A DNA stretch of 64,000 nt from Neisseria meningitidis (GCA_923184405.1 OV299793.1:1362733-1426732); one strand, 5' to 3'; shown: positions 19,710 through 30,675, counted from the stretch's first letter. Notes: generated from the letters alone by a model not told the origin. Program-made: numbers and translations.

Positions 19710-21200
19710 GCGGATGTTAAGCTATTAAGCTATTTGGTTTTCAGAGGCTTTTTCTTCCATTTTAGGGCTTCGTCTTCAAATTCTTGATACGCCGTCAGTG
19801 CACTCAAATGAAACGGCGTAGGTGTCCCAAAAACGAAACAGCTTGGAGTTGTCCCAGTCACGTAACAGCATGGAGTATTCGCCAATCTTTATACAATTTC
19901 TCGTGCACTGATACACTCAATACGCCATCACAGACAAATTCAAGCTGGTATCAAACTGTCAGTATGGCTATCACCGTCTTTCTTCAAGTCCGTGGTATGC
20001 GATGCATAGGTGACGAGGATGCATCCTTCCGTTTTTGCCAGGCCCGTGTACCATGGTCATGGCTTCTAGAAGCTCAGCCTCATGACGCCGTAAGCGTACA
20101 AAACAAAAACGCCGATACAACAGCTCGAATAGAGCCAGTGCGAGCTGTAGAAACCATGTGCAGAAAGTGCCGACACACACGCAGCTGACAGCGCCGGAAA
20201 ACGACGGGACGGTCAGAATAAATATGTCAGCCATTGCCATTCCAGCCAAGCTGAATGGCGAAAACCAAAGCCTTCCGAAGAAATACGAAGCATTGTCATC
20301 ACCTTAAGCTCAAGATGAAAATAAATCCGTGAACCCGGAATATACAAAACCTGCCCGACTAGTGTAAGAGCGATTCTGAAATCCCCGATGAAGCCAGACA
20401 AAACGATAAAAAACCGGAACAGCAGCGGCAAAGGCGGGTTTCTCCAAAACAGACTCGATTGAAAAGCGGACACAACGATATATAAACTGGAACAGGAGGG
20501 ACGACAAAGGCGCATTCCGCCCCAAAACACGCACGGACGGAATGGCATCGACTGTAGACCCGTAGGCGTTTGCAGATACGACAAAGGACAGCATTCCAAG
20601 ACTCATTACACGCACGGACAGATTGTCATCGTCTGACGACTGTGCGCAGCTGACTATATTTCAGAACAGCCTTGCATGACCCTTTAGGGAACGGTTTTAT
20701 TCTGGTTTAGTTTGAATAACTTGGCAACGACTGTTTTAATCGCCTAAAAATGCTCAGCACTGATTAGTGGAATGCAGCGGTCGCATCCTTTCGGTTTGTA
20801 TCGGTCTAATCATGACAATCCAATTGTTACCGTCATGTCGCATTTTGCCCAACATTGGATGTGCGGCTATGTCGCGGCAAGGGGTTTCTCACTCACTTTG
20901 TGGTCTTAGTCCGCAAAAGGGGACAGATTCTGTGCTGCTTAAGGGTACGACCGTTACCGGATTGACGTTGTGCCTGTTTCGCGCTATGACGACGACAGGG
21001 CGCTTCTTGACCATTAGCGGTTGCTTCATAACCTCGAAAATCAGAAATGATATCTGAACGTTAATTTAGAAGAAACACTAAAAGCATTATCCGTTACTGG
21101 CGATGGCGAAAAGCTCATCATCGCAGTTCCGACAAATAATTACCGCCTACAGTATAAAGCGGGAGCAAAAAAGCCATGCAGTACTCATCCCCAAACGATT
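19710..21200. other. degraded, unidentified phage-island DNA
   Basis: About 1.5 kb with no protein I can name. Frames on both strands are short and low in complexity. A possible plus-strand piece, AGFSKTDSIEKRTQRYINWN near 20440-20500, and ETLKALSVTGDGEKLIIAVP near 21075-21135 look coding but are isolated. Base composition and indel density suggest low-quality sequence or an old IS between the integrase 3' end and the C4-like repeats. Confidence 0.4.
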
Positions 21201-21202
21201 AG

Positions 21203-22291
21203 TTAGATGCGTTTGAGCATAATGCTATCCTCCCTTAGAACCTCGCGCAAATAAGTACGCGCAAGCAAGCGCAAACCGTGCGCCGACGTATCCAACCCCG
21301 GCCGCTGCATCGACACGCGCGGACTTTCCTTATTGATATGCCCCTGGAAATTCGACACTTTCAAACACAAACCGCCCGTTCCATTCAACGCCCGCGCCTG
21401 ATCCAGCACACACTGCATCGCCCGCGACAGCGACATCATGACCCTGCCGCTCCTTAGCCGTTCGGCGGGGATACAAAAAACCTCCCCGTCCAACTCCGAC
21501 CACTCCATCAACGCCGCCTCCTGAATCCGCGTCATTGTCAACAGCAGCCAATAGATACAAAGCGGCGCGTAACAAGATAAGATACGTCAGCCATGCCCGC
21601 ATAAACCGCAAATTCATTTGCGCTGCTCAAAAAATCAATCAGGCACAGCAGATTCAGACCCGGACTCAACGCCGCCATATTCCCGTTTTCGCCCGTTCAA
21701 ACACACCCGAACCGAGTTGCGCGACAGGGTTGATTTCCATCATTCCCAAACCGACCGCAAACGCAAACACCATCTTCAGACTGTTTTTTCGTTTTGCCGC
21801 AACGTATCAACGATACCGCGCGCCGCCATCACACGCAGACAGCCGACCACATCCGCCGTCCTGACTCGACGAATATCAAGATTGCCGATAGCCAGAAAAA
21901 CCCACCGCTCAAAATTCCGCATAACCTGTCCGGCATACTTTTCAGACCGCCCCGCCGACCAACGCACGAAACCAATCACGCGCCACCCTATCAAAAGCAA
22001 AAATCCGCCCGCACGCTTCTTATTGACCACATTTTCCCCGTGCGCCCGTTTTCGGCGCACCTCCTCCAACCATTCCCGCGCATCGGCCAGCGGCGAAAAA
22101 ATCAGGATACCGCCCCAACCCGAAAGTGTCTGCTACGCCTCCATCACTGCACAAACGACGCAACCAACTCCGCCCGCCCGTCGGGTAGACCACAAAGCCA
22201 GCCCCGCCCCGTCCGACAACTTATACAGCAACATCGCGCGGCTTCGCAGTACAACCTGATTTGCCGACAGCGGCGTAATGATTTTCGCCAT
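21203..22291 (-). pseudogene. P4-type tyrosine integrase, frameshifted and probably truncated
   Basis: N-terminal DUF4102 domain MAKIITPLSANQVV, YKLSDGAGLALW at 22291-22190. Then after shifts REW-EEVRRKRAHGENVVNKKR, WVFLAIGNLDIRRVRTADVV (SAM-like arm), and the catalytic region MTRIQEAALMEWSELDGE with the first Arg and THxA-like AHGLRLLARTYLREVL with the HxLR Arg. The end with the second His and catalytic Tyr is missing or unreadable below 21203. The gene starts about 190 bases from the 3' end of tRNA-Ser and points away from it, the usual arrangement for islands inserted at tRNAs. Confidence 0.8.
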
Positions 22292-22447
22292 TATGGTAAT
22301 TTCCCATTTATCCAAAAGTACCATACACATTACCATAAAAAAATGCAATAAGAAAGATGCCGCAAGAGTGCAAATGATTTACTTTGACACGTTTTGATAG
22401 GACAAACCGATGATTTTTATATAGTAAGTGACACAACTTGAACAAAG

Positions 22448-22470
22448 AACCGCCCTGAATCAGGGCGGTT
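22448..22470. terminator. hairpin downstream of tRNA-Ser
   Basis: AACCGCCCTGAATCAGGGCGGTT perfect 10-bp stem, 12 bases beyond the tRNA 3' end. Confidence 0.8.
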
Positions 22471-22481
22471 TTGTTCTCCGG

Positions 22482-22567
22482 CGGAAACGGTGGGATTCGA
22501 ACCCACGGAGGATTTGCACCCTCAGCGGATTTCGAGTCCGCTGCATTCAGCCTCTCTGCACGTTTCC
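22482..22567 (-). tRNA. tRNA-Ser(CGA)
   Basis: Acceptor stem GGAAACG/CGTTTCC, anticodon stem GCGGA/TCCGC around loop CTCGAAA (anticodon CGA), long variable arm, T arm GTGGGTTCGAATCCCAC. CCA is not encoded. Reads UCG codons. Likely insertion site of the neighbouring island. Confidence 0.93.
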
Positions 22568-22578
22568 GATAATGCAGT

Positions 22579-22631
22579 AAAACCAAATAAAAATGCCGAT
22601 GCGTTATGCTACTTCATTTTTATTTGGTTTT
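22579..22631. repeat. 17-bp perfect inverted repeat between tRNAs
   Basis: AAAACCAAATAAAAATG (22579-22595) and its exact inverse CATTTTTATTTGGTTTT (22615-22631), loop 19 bases. Probably the terminator of the tRNA-Leu transcript. Confidence 0.8.
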
Positions 22632-22643
22632 GACCTCAAGGAT

Positions 22644-22734
22644 TGGCGGAAGCGGTGAGATTCGAACTCACGGAGGGCTATCAACCCTCGACGGTTTTTA
22701 AGACCGTTACATTAAACCGCTCTGCCACGCTTCC
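22644..22734 (-). tRNA. tRNA-Leu(UAA)
   Basis: Acceptor GGAAGCG/CGCTTCC, anticodon loop CTTAAAA (anticodon UAA), long variable arm, T arm GTGAGTTCGAATCTCAC, CCA encoded. Read on the minus strand. Confidence 0.94.
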
Positions 22735-22816
22735 GTCTTCTTGAAGATTAGGAATAATAATGAAATTTATACATTTTGCCAAGCACTTTTTTCGGAAAAT
22801 ACTTAATTTATTGTTT

Positions 22817-23590
22817 TCACTTTATTTGTTCCGAACGCATAAAAACCCATTCGCTTTCATTTGAAGCCGCGTCATTGAATGCGTAGCCTTCGTAATTAAA
22901 ATTTTCAGCATTTCAGGGTCAGTAATATGATGTTCTGCCGCATAGCGCACCATTAATCCTCGCGCACGCTTGGCATAGAAATTGATGATTTTATATTTAC
23001 CGTTTTTTCGTCTTTAAATATCAGGGTAATCAGCCGCGCCCGAAGTGTTTTCGTGTTGACGGACTTGAAATATTCCTGTGAGGCAAGGTTGACAAGCGTA
23101 TTGCTGCCTGCTTGGGCAAGCGTGTCATTTAAAAGGTTGGTAATGATGTCTCCCCAAAACTCATACAAATTCTTCCCGCGCAAATTGGCAAATGCCGTCC
23201 CCATTTCCAAACGGTAAGGCTGTATCAGGTCCAGTGGACGCAGAAGGCCGTACAGGCCGGACAGCAAGCGTACGCCCCTGCAGATATCGTATTGCTCCAA
23301 TATTCAATGTGTTTGCATCCACACCTTCGTAAACATCGCCGTTGAACATAAAGACCGCCTGTTTGGCGTTTTCCGGCGTAAACGGCGTGTTCCATTCTGC
23401 ATTGCGCTGCGCGTTTAAGAGGGCAATTTTGTCGGAAACATGCATCAGTTCGGCAATCTGTTGCGGCGCAAGCTCGCGCAACTGCTGCATTAGAATGTCG
23501 GACTCTGCCAGCAGGTCGGGTTGGGTAAACTCGCTGACAGGGGCAGGGTCTTTTCATTAAGGTTCTTCGCAGGGGAAAGGACAAAAACAT
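22817..23590 (-). CDS. yaaA: YaaA family peroxide-stress protein (frameshifted)
   Basis: UPF0246/YaaA, which lowers intracellular iron damage under peroxide stress. ATG at 23590 opens MFLSFP (probably MFxVLSPAKN originally). Conserved blocks: [56 protein letters not shown] (the YxxLRPxD signature), [34 protein letters not shown]. The C-terminus is broken near 22970-23000. The last residues read VFMRSEQIK, stop at 22817. About 259 residues expected, which the span fits. Three to four indels. Confidence 0.85.
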
Positions 23591-23665
23591 AATCTGCTCG
23601 GTATTGTGTCAAACACGGGGATTTTAAGTTTAAACGTGTTTGCGGGCAAGCCGATTAAAGTGAAG

Positions 23666-23770
23666 TATAGTGGATTAAATTTAAACCAGTACAGCGTTGC
23701 CTCGCCTTGCCGTACTATCTGTACTGTCTTCGGCTTCGTCGCCTTGTCCTGATTTTGTTAATCCACTATA
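23666..23770. repeat. Correia element, short form
   Basis: 105 bp from TATAGTGGATTAAATTTAAA to TTGTTAATCCACTATA, between yaaA and dapC. Confidence 0.92.
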
Positions 23771-23809
23771 AATACCGTTACAGCAAATTCAACCGTAGAA
23801 TATTGAAAA

Positions 23810-23839
23810 ATGCCGTCTGAACAAAAGTTCAGACGGCAT
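23810..23839. terminator. inverted DUS terminator after dapC
   Basis: ATGCCGTCTGAA-CAAAAG-TTCAGACGGCAT, 9 bases past the dapC stop. Confidence 0.88.
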
Positions 23840-23848
23840 TTCAATTCC

Positions 23849-25032
23849 CTACCGATACAGTGAAACTATGTCTTCCGCAGCTTTGACACAAGTTGCGACA
23901 TCGGCAACCAAAGCGATACGGACATAACCTTCCCCGGGATTGCCCTGTTCGGTATCCCGTGCCAAAGCGTCCGGGCAATACTTGGATAGCGGCTTTTTGC
24001 CATAAATTGCGTGCAAATGCCAAATCGTCGCCATCGGGGACTTTCAACCGGATGTAAAACGAGGCATCCGGTAATTTGACGTCAAATACCTGTTGCAGGA
24101 TAGGAATAACCCATTCAAACTTTTCCTGATACAGGCGGCGGTTGTCAATAACGTGCTGTTCGTCATTCCAGGCGGCAATACTGGCACGCTGTACGGGAAT
24201 GCTCATTGCGCTGCCGTGATAGGTTCTGTAAAGCAGAAAATTTTTAAGCAGTTCGGCATCGCTGACGACAAAAACGGAACGCAGGCCTGGAACATTGGAC
24301 CGCTTGGACAAACTGGTGAACATAAGCAGTTTTGCCTGCTTCGCCCCAACTGTGCAGCGGCCTGCAGGCAGCCCAAAGGCTTGTTGCCGTCGAAATAGAT
24401 TTCGGAATAGCATTCGTCCGAGGCAATAATGAAACCATATTTGTCCTGCAAATCAAAACTTCTTTCCATCCGTCCAAATCCAGCACGCTGCCGCTGGGGT
24501 TGTTAGGCGAACAGACGAACACCAGTTTGGTGCGTTTCAAACCTCTTCGGAAATACTACGCCAATCGGGGTTGAAAGACGGCGCGGGGCAATTGGCAAAA
24601 TGGATTTCACCGCCGCCCAAAAGTATCGCACGCTTCATAAATCTGATAAAAGGCATTCGGGCTGACGATTACGGGTTTGAGGCCGTCTGAAACAGGGTTC
24701 AACACGGTTTGGACAAAAGAAAACAACGCCTCCCTACTTCCCAAAATCAGCAGAATTTCGGTGTCGGAATTCAGCGTCAACCCATCATAACGGCGTTTTA
24801 ACCAGTTCGCACACGCCTGACGCAGTTCAGGCAAACCGGCCGTCAGCGGATAGTTTTCCAACTCGTGCAATGAGGCGGTCAGCGCATCCGTAATGACTTT
24901 CGGTGTCGGATGATTCGGTTCGCCGATATGCAGTGGGACGGCTTCCAGACCTTCGGTGGCGGAAATGCCCTGCATCGCTTCACGCAGTCGGGCAAAGGGA
25001 TAGGGTTTGAGTTGGTTGAGTAAAGTATTCAT
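23849..25032 (-). CDS. dapC: succinyldiaminopimelate aminotransferase, DapC-type (frameshifted)
   Basis: PLP enzyme of lysine/meso-diaminopimelate synthesis, class I aminotransferase fold. Starts MNTLLNQLKPYPFARLREAM at 25032 with HIGEPNHPTPKVITDAL following. Active-site pieces: VFVCSPNNPSGSVLDLDGWK (NPxG), IIASDECYSEIYFDGNKPLG (Asp/Tyr), and MFTSLSKRSNVPG near 24315, where K is the Schiff-base lysine. The tail VADVATCVKAAEDIVSLYR ends at 23849. About 395 residues, normal size. Four or more indels, most in the middle third. Next to dut on the same strand. Confidence 0.88.
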
Positions 25033-25063
25033 GATTTTCTCCGGTTGTCGGTATATCGGAAGA

Positions 25064-25100
25064 TATGCCGTCTGAACCTGACGTGCCCTTCAGACGGCAT
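25064..25100. terminator. inverted DUS terminator after dut
   Basis: ATGCCGTCTGAA (25064-25075) and TTCAGACGGCAT (25089-25100), directly after the dut stop on the minus strand and before dapC. Confidence 0.85.
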
Positions 25101-25107
25101 TTTATAT

Positions 25108-25560
25108 TCAATGCAAACCCGTACTGCCGAAGCCGCCCTCACCCCGGCTGCTTCCGACAAATTCCTCGACACGTTTGAAACGCGCCTGCACGATTGGCAC
25201 GACAACCATCTGCGCGATACGATCAAACGGTTTGACAGTAAACAGTTCGCTGCTTCTGTTCCATAACGACACCTTCAATTCCCCTTGATAATCGGAGTCA
25301 ATCAAACCGATCATGTTACCCAAAACAATACCGTCTTTATGCCCCAATCAGGAACAGGGCAGCAAAACGGCAGCATATGAAGGATCGGCGAAATAAATTG
25401 CCAAACCAGTCGGCACAAGAAACGTATCACCCGACTGCAAAACGACTTCCTCATCCAAACAGGAGCGCAACTCCAAACCTGCAGAAACCTTCGTCGCATA
25501 GACAGGGACAAAATCCGCCATCCGCTCGTTCAATACTTTCATTTCTACTTCAATATTCAT
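25108..25560 (-). CDS. dut: dUTPase (one frameshift)
   Basis: Trimeric dUTP pyrophosphatase that removes dUTP and supplies dUMP. From ATG 25560: [14 protein letters not shown], motif 1 [20 protein letters not shown] (AGxDLR, with E for D in this copy), motif 2 [19 protein letters not shown] after an indel near 25348, motif 3 [20 protein letters not shown], motif 4 [11 protein letters not shown], and the glycine-rich motif 5 [14 protein letters not shown]. About 150 residues, complete apart from the single frameshift. Confidence 0.9.
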
Positions 25561-25599
25561 CGTCTTACTAACTGCATACAACCTACTTCAAAGATCCGA

Positions 25600-26120
25600 G
25601 ATTATACTCAAGCCGTAATCAAGCTGAAACACTGCAAATAGGTTTCGTTTTGAAATACTCCGTCTGTGAACAATGCCCGAAATGCATGCATATCAAATTA
25701 ATATGAACAAACAAGCTCGCAACGAAACGAATTCATCCGCGGCATCAAAGAAAGTTCAACCATGCAGATCGTGCAATTTTGACTTGGGCATTAGTACTCG
25801 GTATTCATGGTGGACAAATAAGCATGAGCTGGCTGCAAATTTTGAAGATGACAAGTATCAACTTAGTCGGCGGCTAAGAATTTGACACAGTCAAAACTAT
25901 GGGTGGAAATTCTACCGATACTGGTTATCGCCACCCTCACAATCATGATTAATTATCGACATATCCTGATGTAGACGGCGCTTGACCCGCACCTGTAACA
26001 AATACCGAAGAAAATTGCCATGCCCGCACTGCAATACACCTGTGATGAAAGCTGGGCGATGGCATTCTCAGAAATCCAAAAACGGTAAGCAGCCGGTTTG
26101 CCAGCATTCAATATGCCTTA
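25600..26120. other. degraded intergenic stretch
   Basis: About 500 bases between dut and a Correia element. A 70-residue frame at 25673-25885 is the longest and shows no motif. Short pieces (LVIATLTIMINY near 25920) are hydrophobic. Nothing can be named. Confidence 0.35.
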
Positions 26121-26123
26121 TTA

Positions 26124-26275
26124 TAGTAGATTAACAAAAGCCACTCCAGCGTTGAATCGTCTTAGCTCAAAGAGAACGACTCGCTAAGGTGCTGAAGCAC
26201 CAAGTGAATCGGTTCCGCACTATCTGTACTGTCTGCGGCTTCGCCGCCTTGTCCTGATTTACGGTAATACACTAT
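26124..26275. repeat. Correia element, long form
   Basis: About 152 bp from TATAGTAGATTAACAAAAGC to ACGGTAATACACTATA, with the AAAGAGAACGACTCGCTAAG and GTGCTGAAGCACC core. Left border of the dRS3 array. Confidence 0.88.
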
Positions 26276-26279
26276 ATGA

Positions 26280-28300
26280 ATCGGCACTTCCCGCACAGGC
26301 GAGTACCTAGACAAACAAGGCTAAGGCAATTTATCGGGAATGACTGAAAGCTCAAAAAACTAGATTCCAATATCAGTCGGAATGACGTGGTGCAGGTTTC
26401 CGTACGGATGGATTCGTCATTCCCGCACAGGCGGGAATCTAGACATTCAATACTAAGCCAATTTATCGGAAATGACTGAAGCTCAAAAAACTAGTTTCCC
26501 ACTCTTCGTGGGGCTTAGACGCCGGGGTTCAGGTTTCCGTACGGATATGAATCGTCATTCCCGCGCAGGCGGGAATCCAGACATTCAATGCAAGGAAATT
26601 TATCGGGAATGACTAAAACTCAAAAAACTAGATTCCCACTTTCATGAGAATGACGGGATGCAGGTTCGTCGGAATCACGAGGTGCAGGTTTCCGTACGAA
26701 TGGATCCGTCATTCCCGCACAGGCGAAATCTAGACCTTTCAATACTGGCAATTTATCGGAAAATTAACTCAACCCTGAATACTGGATTCCCACTTTCGTG
26801 GGAATGACGGCGAAGCGGTTTCTGATATTCCCAGTACATGACTTCTACCTAGGATCCGTCATTCCCCCGCAGGCGAGAATCTAGAACAGTCGGTTGCGGA
26901 ATTATTGGATAATACGGCAACCCTAAATATCTAGATTCCCACTTTCGTGGGAATGACGGCGGAGCGGTTTCTGCTTTTTCCAATAAATGCCCCCAAACTA
27001 AAATCCGTCATTCCCGCGCAGGCGGGAATCTAGACATTCAATGCTAAGGCACTTTATCGGGAATGACTGAAACTCAAAAAACTGGATTCCACTGTCGTGG
27101 GAATGACGGAATGCAGGTTTCCGTACGAATGGATTCGTCATTCCCGCACAGGCGAGAATCTAGGAAGTTCAGTTTAGGCATTTTTTCGGGAATGCCGAAA
27201 CACCAAATACTAGATTCCCACTTTCGTGGGAATGACGCGGATGTACAGGTTTCCATACGGACCCGAACGTAAGTCCGTCATTCCGCGCAGGCGGGAATCT
27301 AGACATTCAATACTAAGGCAATTTATCGGGAATGACTGAAACTCAAAACTGGATTCCCACTTTCGTGGAATGACGGAGATCTGGGAATGACAGGATGCAG
27401 GTTTCCGTATGGATGGATTCGTCATTCCCGCGCAGGCCGGGAATCTAGTCCGTTCGGTTTCGGCTTTTTTGGCTAGTGCCGCAACATTAAATTCCTAGAT
27501 TCCCACTTTCCTGGGAATGACGGCGGAGCGGTTTCTGCTTTTCCCAATAAATGACCCCAACCTAAAATCCGTCATTCCCCGCAGGCGGGAATCTAGACAT
27601 TCAATGCTAAGGCAATTTATCGGAAATGACTGAAACTCAAAAAGCTGGATTCCCACTTTCATTGGGAATGACGGAATGTAGGTTCGATGGGAATGACGGG
27701 ATGCAGGTTTCCGCATGGATGGATTCGTCATTCCCGCGCAGGCGGGAATCTAGTCCGTTCGGTTTCGGTTTTTTCGACAAGTGCCGCAACATTAAATTTC
27801 TAGATTCCACTTTCGTCGGAATGACGGCGGATCGGATTCTACTTTTTCCAATAAATGACCCCAACCTAAAATCCGTCATTCCCCCCGCAGGCGGGAATCT
27901 AGACATTCAATACTAAGGCAATTTATTGAAAATGACTGGAAACTCAAAAACTGGATTCCCACTTTCGTGGGAATGACGGGATGCAGGTTCCTGCCAATCA
28001 CGAGATGCAGGTAACCGTACGAAGATTCGTCATTCCCGCGCAGGCAGGAATCAGGACATTCAATGCTAAGGCAATTTATCGAAAATGACCGAAACTCAAA
28101 AAACTGGATTCCCACTCTCGTGGGAATGACGGCAGAGCGGTTTCTGCTTTTCGCAATAAATGCCTAACCTAAAATCCGTCATTCCCGCGCAGGCGGGAAT
28201 CTAGGCATAGCGGTTTCGGTTTTTCTGGCAAATGCCGCAACATTAAAGTCCTAGATTCCCACTCTCGTGGGAATGACGGCAATGATATACCGAATTAACT
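26280..28300. repeat. large dRS3/NIME array
   Basis: About 2 kb of alternating units of the two forms GTCATTCCCGCGCAGGCGGG and GATTCCCACTTTCGTGGGAA, spaced by recurring families such as ACATTCAATGCTAAGGCAAT and GGTTTCCGTACGGATGGATT and GCGGAGCGGTTTCTGCTTTT. Roughly twenty half-units are visible. Many carry small changes. No coding sequence; frames inside are repeat artefacts. It separates dut from the pilin operon. Confidence 0.92.
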
Positions 28301-28479
28301 CAAACCTAATACGGCATTCCCACGCCGTAGACTCAAAGCGAGCGATTATCGAAAATGCTGAATCAAAAACTGAATCCCTTACGAACTATCTGAGACATCT
28401 GCAAAAATAGTCTGTCAACGGCATTTCGCGCGCAGTGATGCAGCATTAAATTTTAGATTGCCAAAAACTTTCCTAGTAT

Positions 28480-28630
28480 TGATGCATAATTTAGCAAAAA
28501 CCAGTACGGCGTTGCCTTAAGTAAAAGAGAACGAGCCTAAAGTCAAAGAAACACCAAGTGATAGCTCAGGTCACTATTTGTACTGTCTGCGGCTTCGTCG
28601 CCTTGTCCCGATTTTTGTTAATCCACTATA
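28480..28630. repeat. Correia element, diverged long form
   Basis: Core CCAGTACGGCGTTGCCT, GTACTGTCTGCGGCTTCGTC and the right end TTGTTAATCCACTATA are clear. The left end is degraded (GCATAATTTAGCAAAAACC). Confidence 0.82.
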
Positions 28631-28639
28631 CCCATAAAA

Positions 28640-28671
28640 ATACCGTCTGAACATTGATTTTCAGACGGTAT
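28640..28671. terminator. inverted variant-DUS terminator of the pil operon
   Basis: ATACCGTCTGAA and TTCAGACGGTAT, both with the same A-for-G change, just after pilX. Confidence 0.85.
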
Positions 28672-28684
28672 TGGCAAAACAACC

Positions 28685-29164
28685 TTATTTTTACGATTAG
28701 AGAAGCTACAGCCGACATCCGCGGACAAAGTCTCCAAATGGGCTTGGGCAGAAGCGGCATCACGGCATTTGTATCCGTCGCCCACGCTGTTCACCCATAC
28801 CGACAAGGTATAACCCGTCCCTGCTTTGGAACGCCGACCAACCTGTATGCCCTTGAGCTGTTTGCCTTGATTTTGGCACGACAAATTCCCACGAAACACT
28901 ATATTTTTCGGCAATTTTCGGATTCATCTTATAGCCTGAGACAAACATTGTCAGTTTTATATTGAGGATATCATCACTATCCTGTGGATTTTTCAAAATA
29001 ATCTGTTTGACAGTATTGTTGATACCGACCATCTCCGTATAAAGCTGGGACTGATAGCCTTTTTCAATATAACTTTGATAAGAAGGTATGGCAATGACGC
29101 TGATGATGCCGAGTATCGCGACGACTATCATCATCTCAATCAATGTAAACCCTTTTTGTTCCAT
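28685..29164 (-). CDS. pilX: minor pilin PilX/PilL (frameshifted)
   Basis: Type IV minor pilin needed for aggregation and adhesion in meningococci. ATG at 29164 opens [20 protein letters not shown]: short leader, prepilin peptidase site G-FTLIE, and the hydrophobic N-helix. Then [40 protein letters not shown], and, after shifts, [20 protein letters not shown] and GCSFSNRK. The first Cys of the C-terminal D-region pair is in YKCRD, the second near the end. The stop at 28685 is reached if one A is restored in the A5 run at 28689. Last gene of pilHIJKX. Confidence 0.88.
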
Positions 29165-29168
29165 TTTA

Positions 29169-29763
29169 TTACTCATCATTATTGCAAACATAAGATTGAA
29201 GGACGACCACGGTATTGGCATTCTTACCCCAAGCCTTGGCAGTAACCCGATAAACATTTTCTCCGTTCTTCACGCCCAAATATTCGATAATATAGCGCGG
29301 TGGTTTGCTGACGCTTCTCGTGCCTTTCTTATATTTCATCCCTTTCTTGTCAATGCACAGGTCGGTAGAATTTGCAGGGCAAAACGCTTCACCGCCTCAA
29401 CGGTGGGCTTGCCTTGCACCACGATATTGTCAAAAGCCTCTTCATTACCATTATTATTTGTCCGCACACTCACTGCGGTACACAGACCTTTTCACAGTTT
29501 TCACTAAATGTAACCTTACTGTCCGTATCATATTCCAAATCCAAAACCTGAAGTTCGCCTTCCCGCAAAGCCGCCTCGGCCAAAGACAAAGCCAATTTCC
29601 TGTCTGATTCGTTGGCACTGATCCGCTGCTCGGTATTGTAAGACTGCGCGGCAGTTACAACCAAAAAAGCCACGACGATCATCACCATCAGTACGATAAA
29701 CAGCGCGAACCCCCTCTGTCCGTCAGAAGTCGGGATTCCCGTCAAAGTGTTCTGTTTGCGCAT
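29169..29763 (-). CDS. pilK: minor pilin-like protein PilK (frameshifted)
   Basis: Type IV pilus assembly protein with a long leader: [18 protein letters not shown] then [20 protein letters not shown], a G-F cleavage site and PilX/GspK-like N-helix. Further blocks: [20 protein letters not shown] (PilX_N-like NExDRxxAL), [20 protein letters not shown], then after an indel near 29480 VRTNN and [18 protein letters not shown], and [17 protein letters not shown]. Ends VCNNDE at 29169, 5 bases before the pilX start. Its start overlaps the pilJ end. Confidence 0.85.
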
Positions 29764-30635
29764 ACATTTCCCCGCGTATAATCGCATCGACACGGTAAGC
29801 ATAAATATGATTGTCTGAAGAAGCGGCAATCTTGGTATCAGTAACGCTACTCAATAAAACCTCCACCCCGGCGGGCGTAACAGCATTTGGGGAGCTGTCG
29901 AATTTATCCGTATATTTGAATGTTTCCTCTTCACAGGCATCGTCATCTTCAGGACAGCCGGAAACATAAATATACCGCACTTTCATAAAATTAACCTTTT
30001 TAACGAGCAACTGAGGATTACCCCACTGCCCATTATCATCCAATTGGAAGCGGAACAAACCTTACTCATCGGCAATCCTGCCGACCGCACAAGCATTGAC
30101 CACATGCCTTTGACGGGCTATATAGCCATTTTGTTTATCCTGATCCGGAATCTTCAATTCACTTTTTGCATCTTCCAAAGTAGAGATTTACTTGCCCGGT
30201 TTCGATATTCAGGCACAGCTGCTGACGACAGTAGAATCGCGCTTGCATTAACATCATCGATTCCGTATTGGAAAATCAATGCGCTACCAACCTGGGAAAA
30301 ATCCTGATAATTGATATCTGAAGATTCCGTTATGGGGATAAATTTATCTGTACTGTTCTTCTTTTTAAGGAAAAAGGAGAGTTTTATTGCGCCACATTGG
30401 GAACAACATCAATTCCAGATATGCTCAGACATATTGAAACAACGGAAACCCCCTGCCATTCTTGCATCGCGGACAATCAATGTTGCTGCATTCCCCAAAT
30501 CCTGTTGCTCGGCAAGACGCTCGTTTGCCGCATCATTTAATTTCCGGGATGTGAAGTAACTCGATCCGACCGCCATCAGGACAATCATACTGAGCATGCC
30601 CGCAACCAAAATTCAATAATGGTAAAACCCTTCAT
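29742..30635 (-). CDS. pilJ: minor pilin-like protein PilJ/PilW (frameshifted)
   Basis: Type IV pilus protein, GspJ-like. MKGFTIIEF at 30635 gives the class III leader and N-helix (continuing LVAGMLSMIVLMAVGSSYF after an indel in the T run near 30613). Then NERLAEQQDLGNAATLIVRD, MAGGFRCFNMSEH. Past a broken middle, NFMKVRYIYVSGCPEDDDAC and TKIAASSDNHIYAYRVDAII appear. A G-run indel near 29775 restores the expected TGA at 29742. Otherwise the frame runs on to 29723. About 297 residues. Confidence 0.8.
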
Positions 30636-30675
30636 ACCATCATAATTGCCTTTTGGTACGTTTAGCATTTACGTA

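Noticed and set aside
21535..22351. 213- and 185-residue plus-strand frames
   Set aside because: Arg/Pro/Thr-rich shadows of the integrase on the minus strand.
27063..28115. Series of open frames on both strands in the repeat array
   Set aside because: They share the same peptide words ([16 protein letters not shown]) produced by the repeats. No ribosome sites.
26280..28300. Possible CRISPR array because of regular repeats and spacers
   Set aside because: The repeat is the known 20-bp dRS3 palindrome in alternating orientations, spacers fall into a few recurring families rather than being unique, and no cas genes are nearby.
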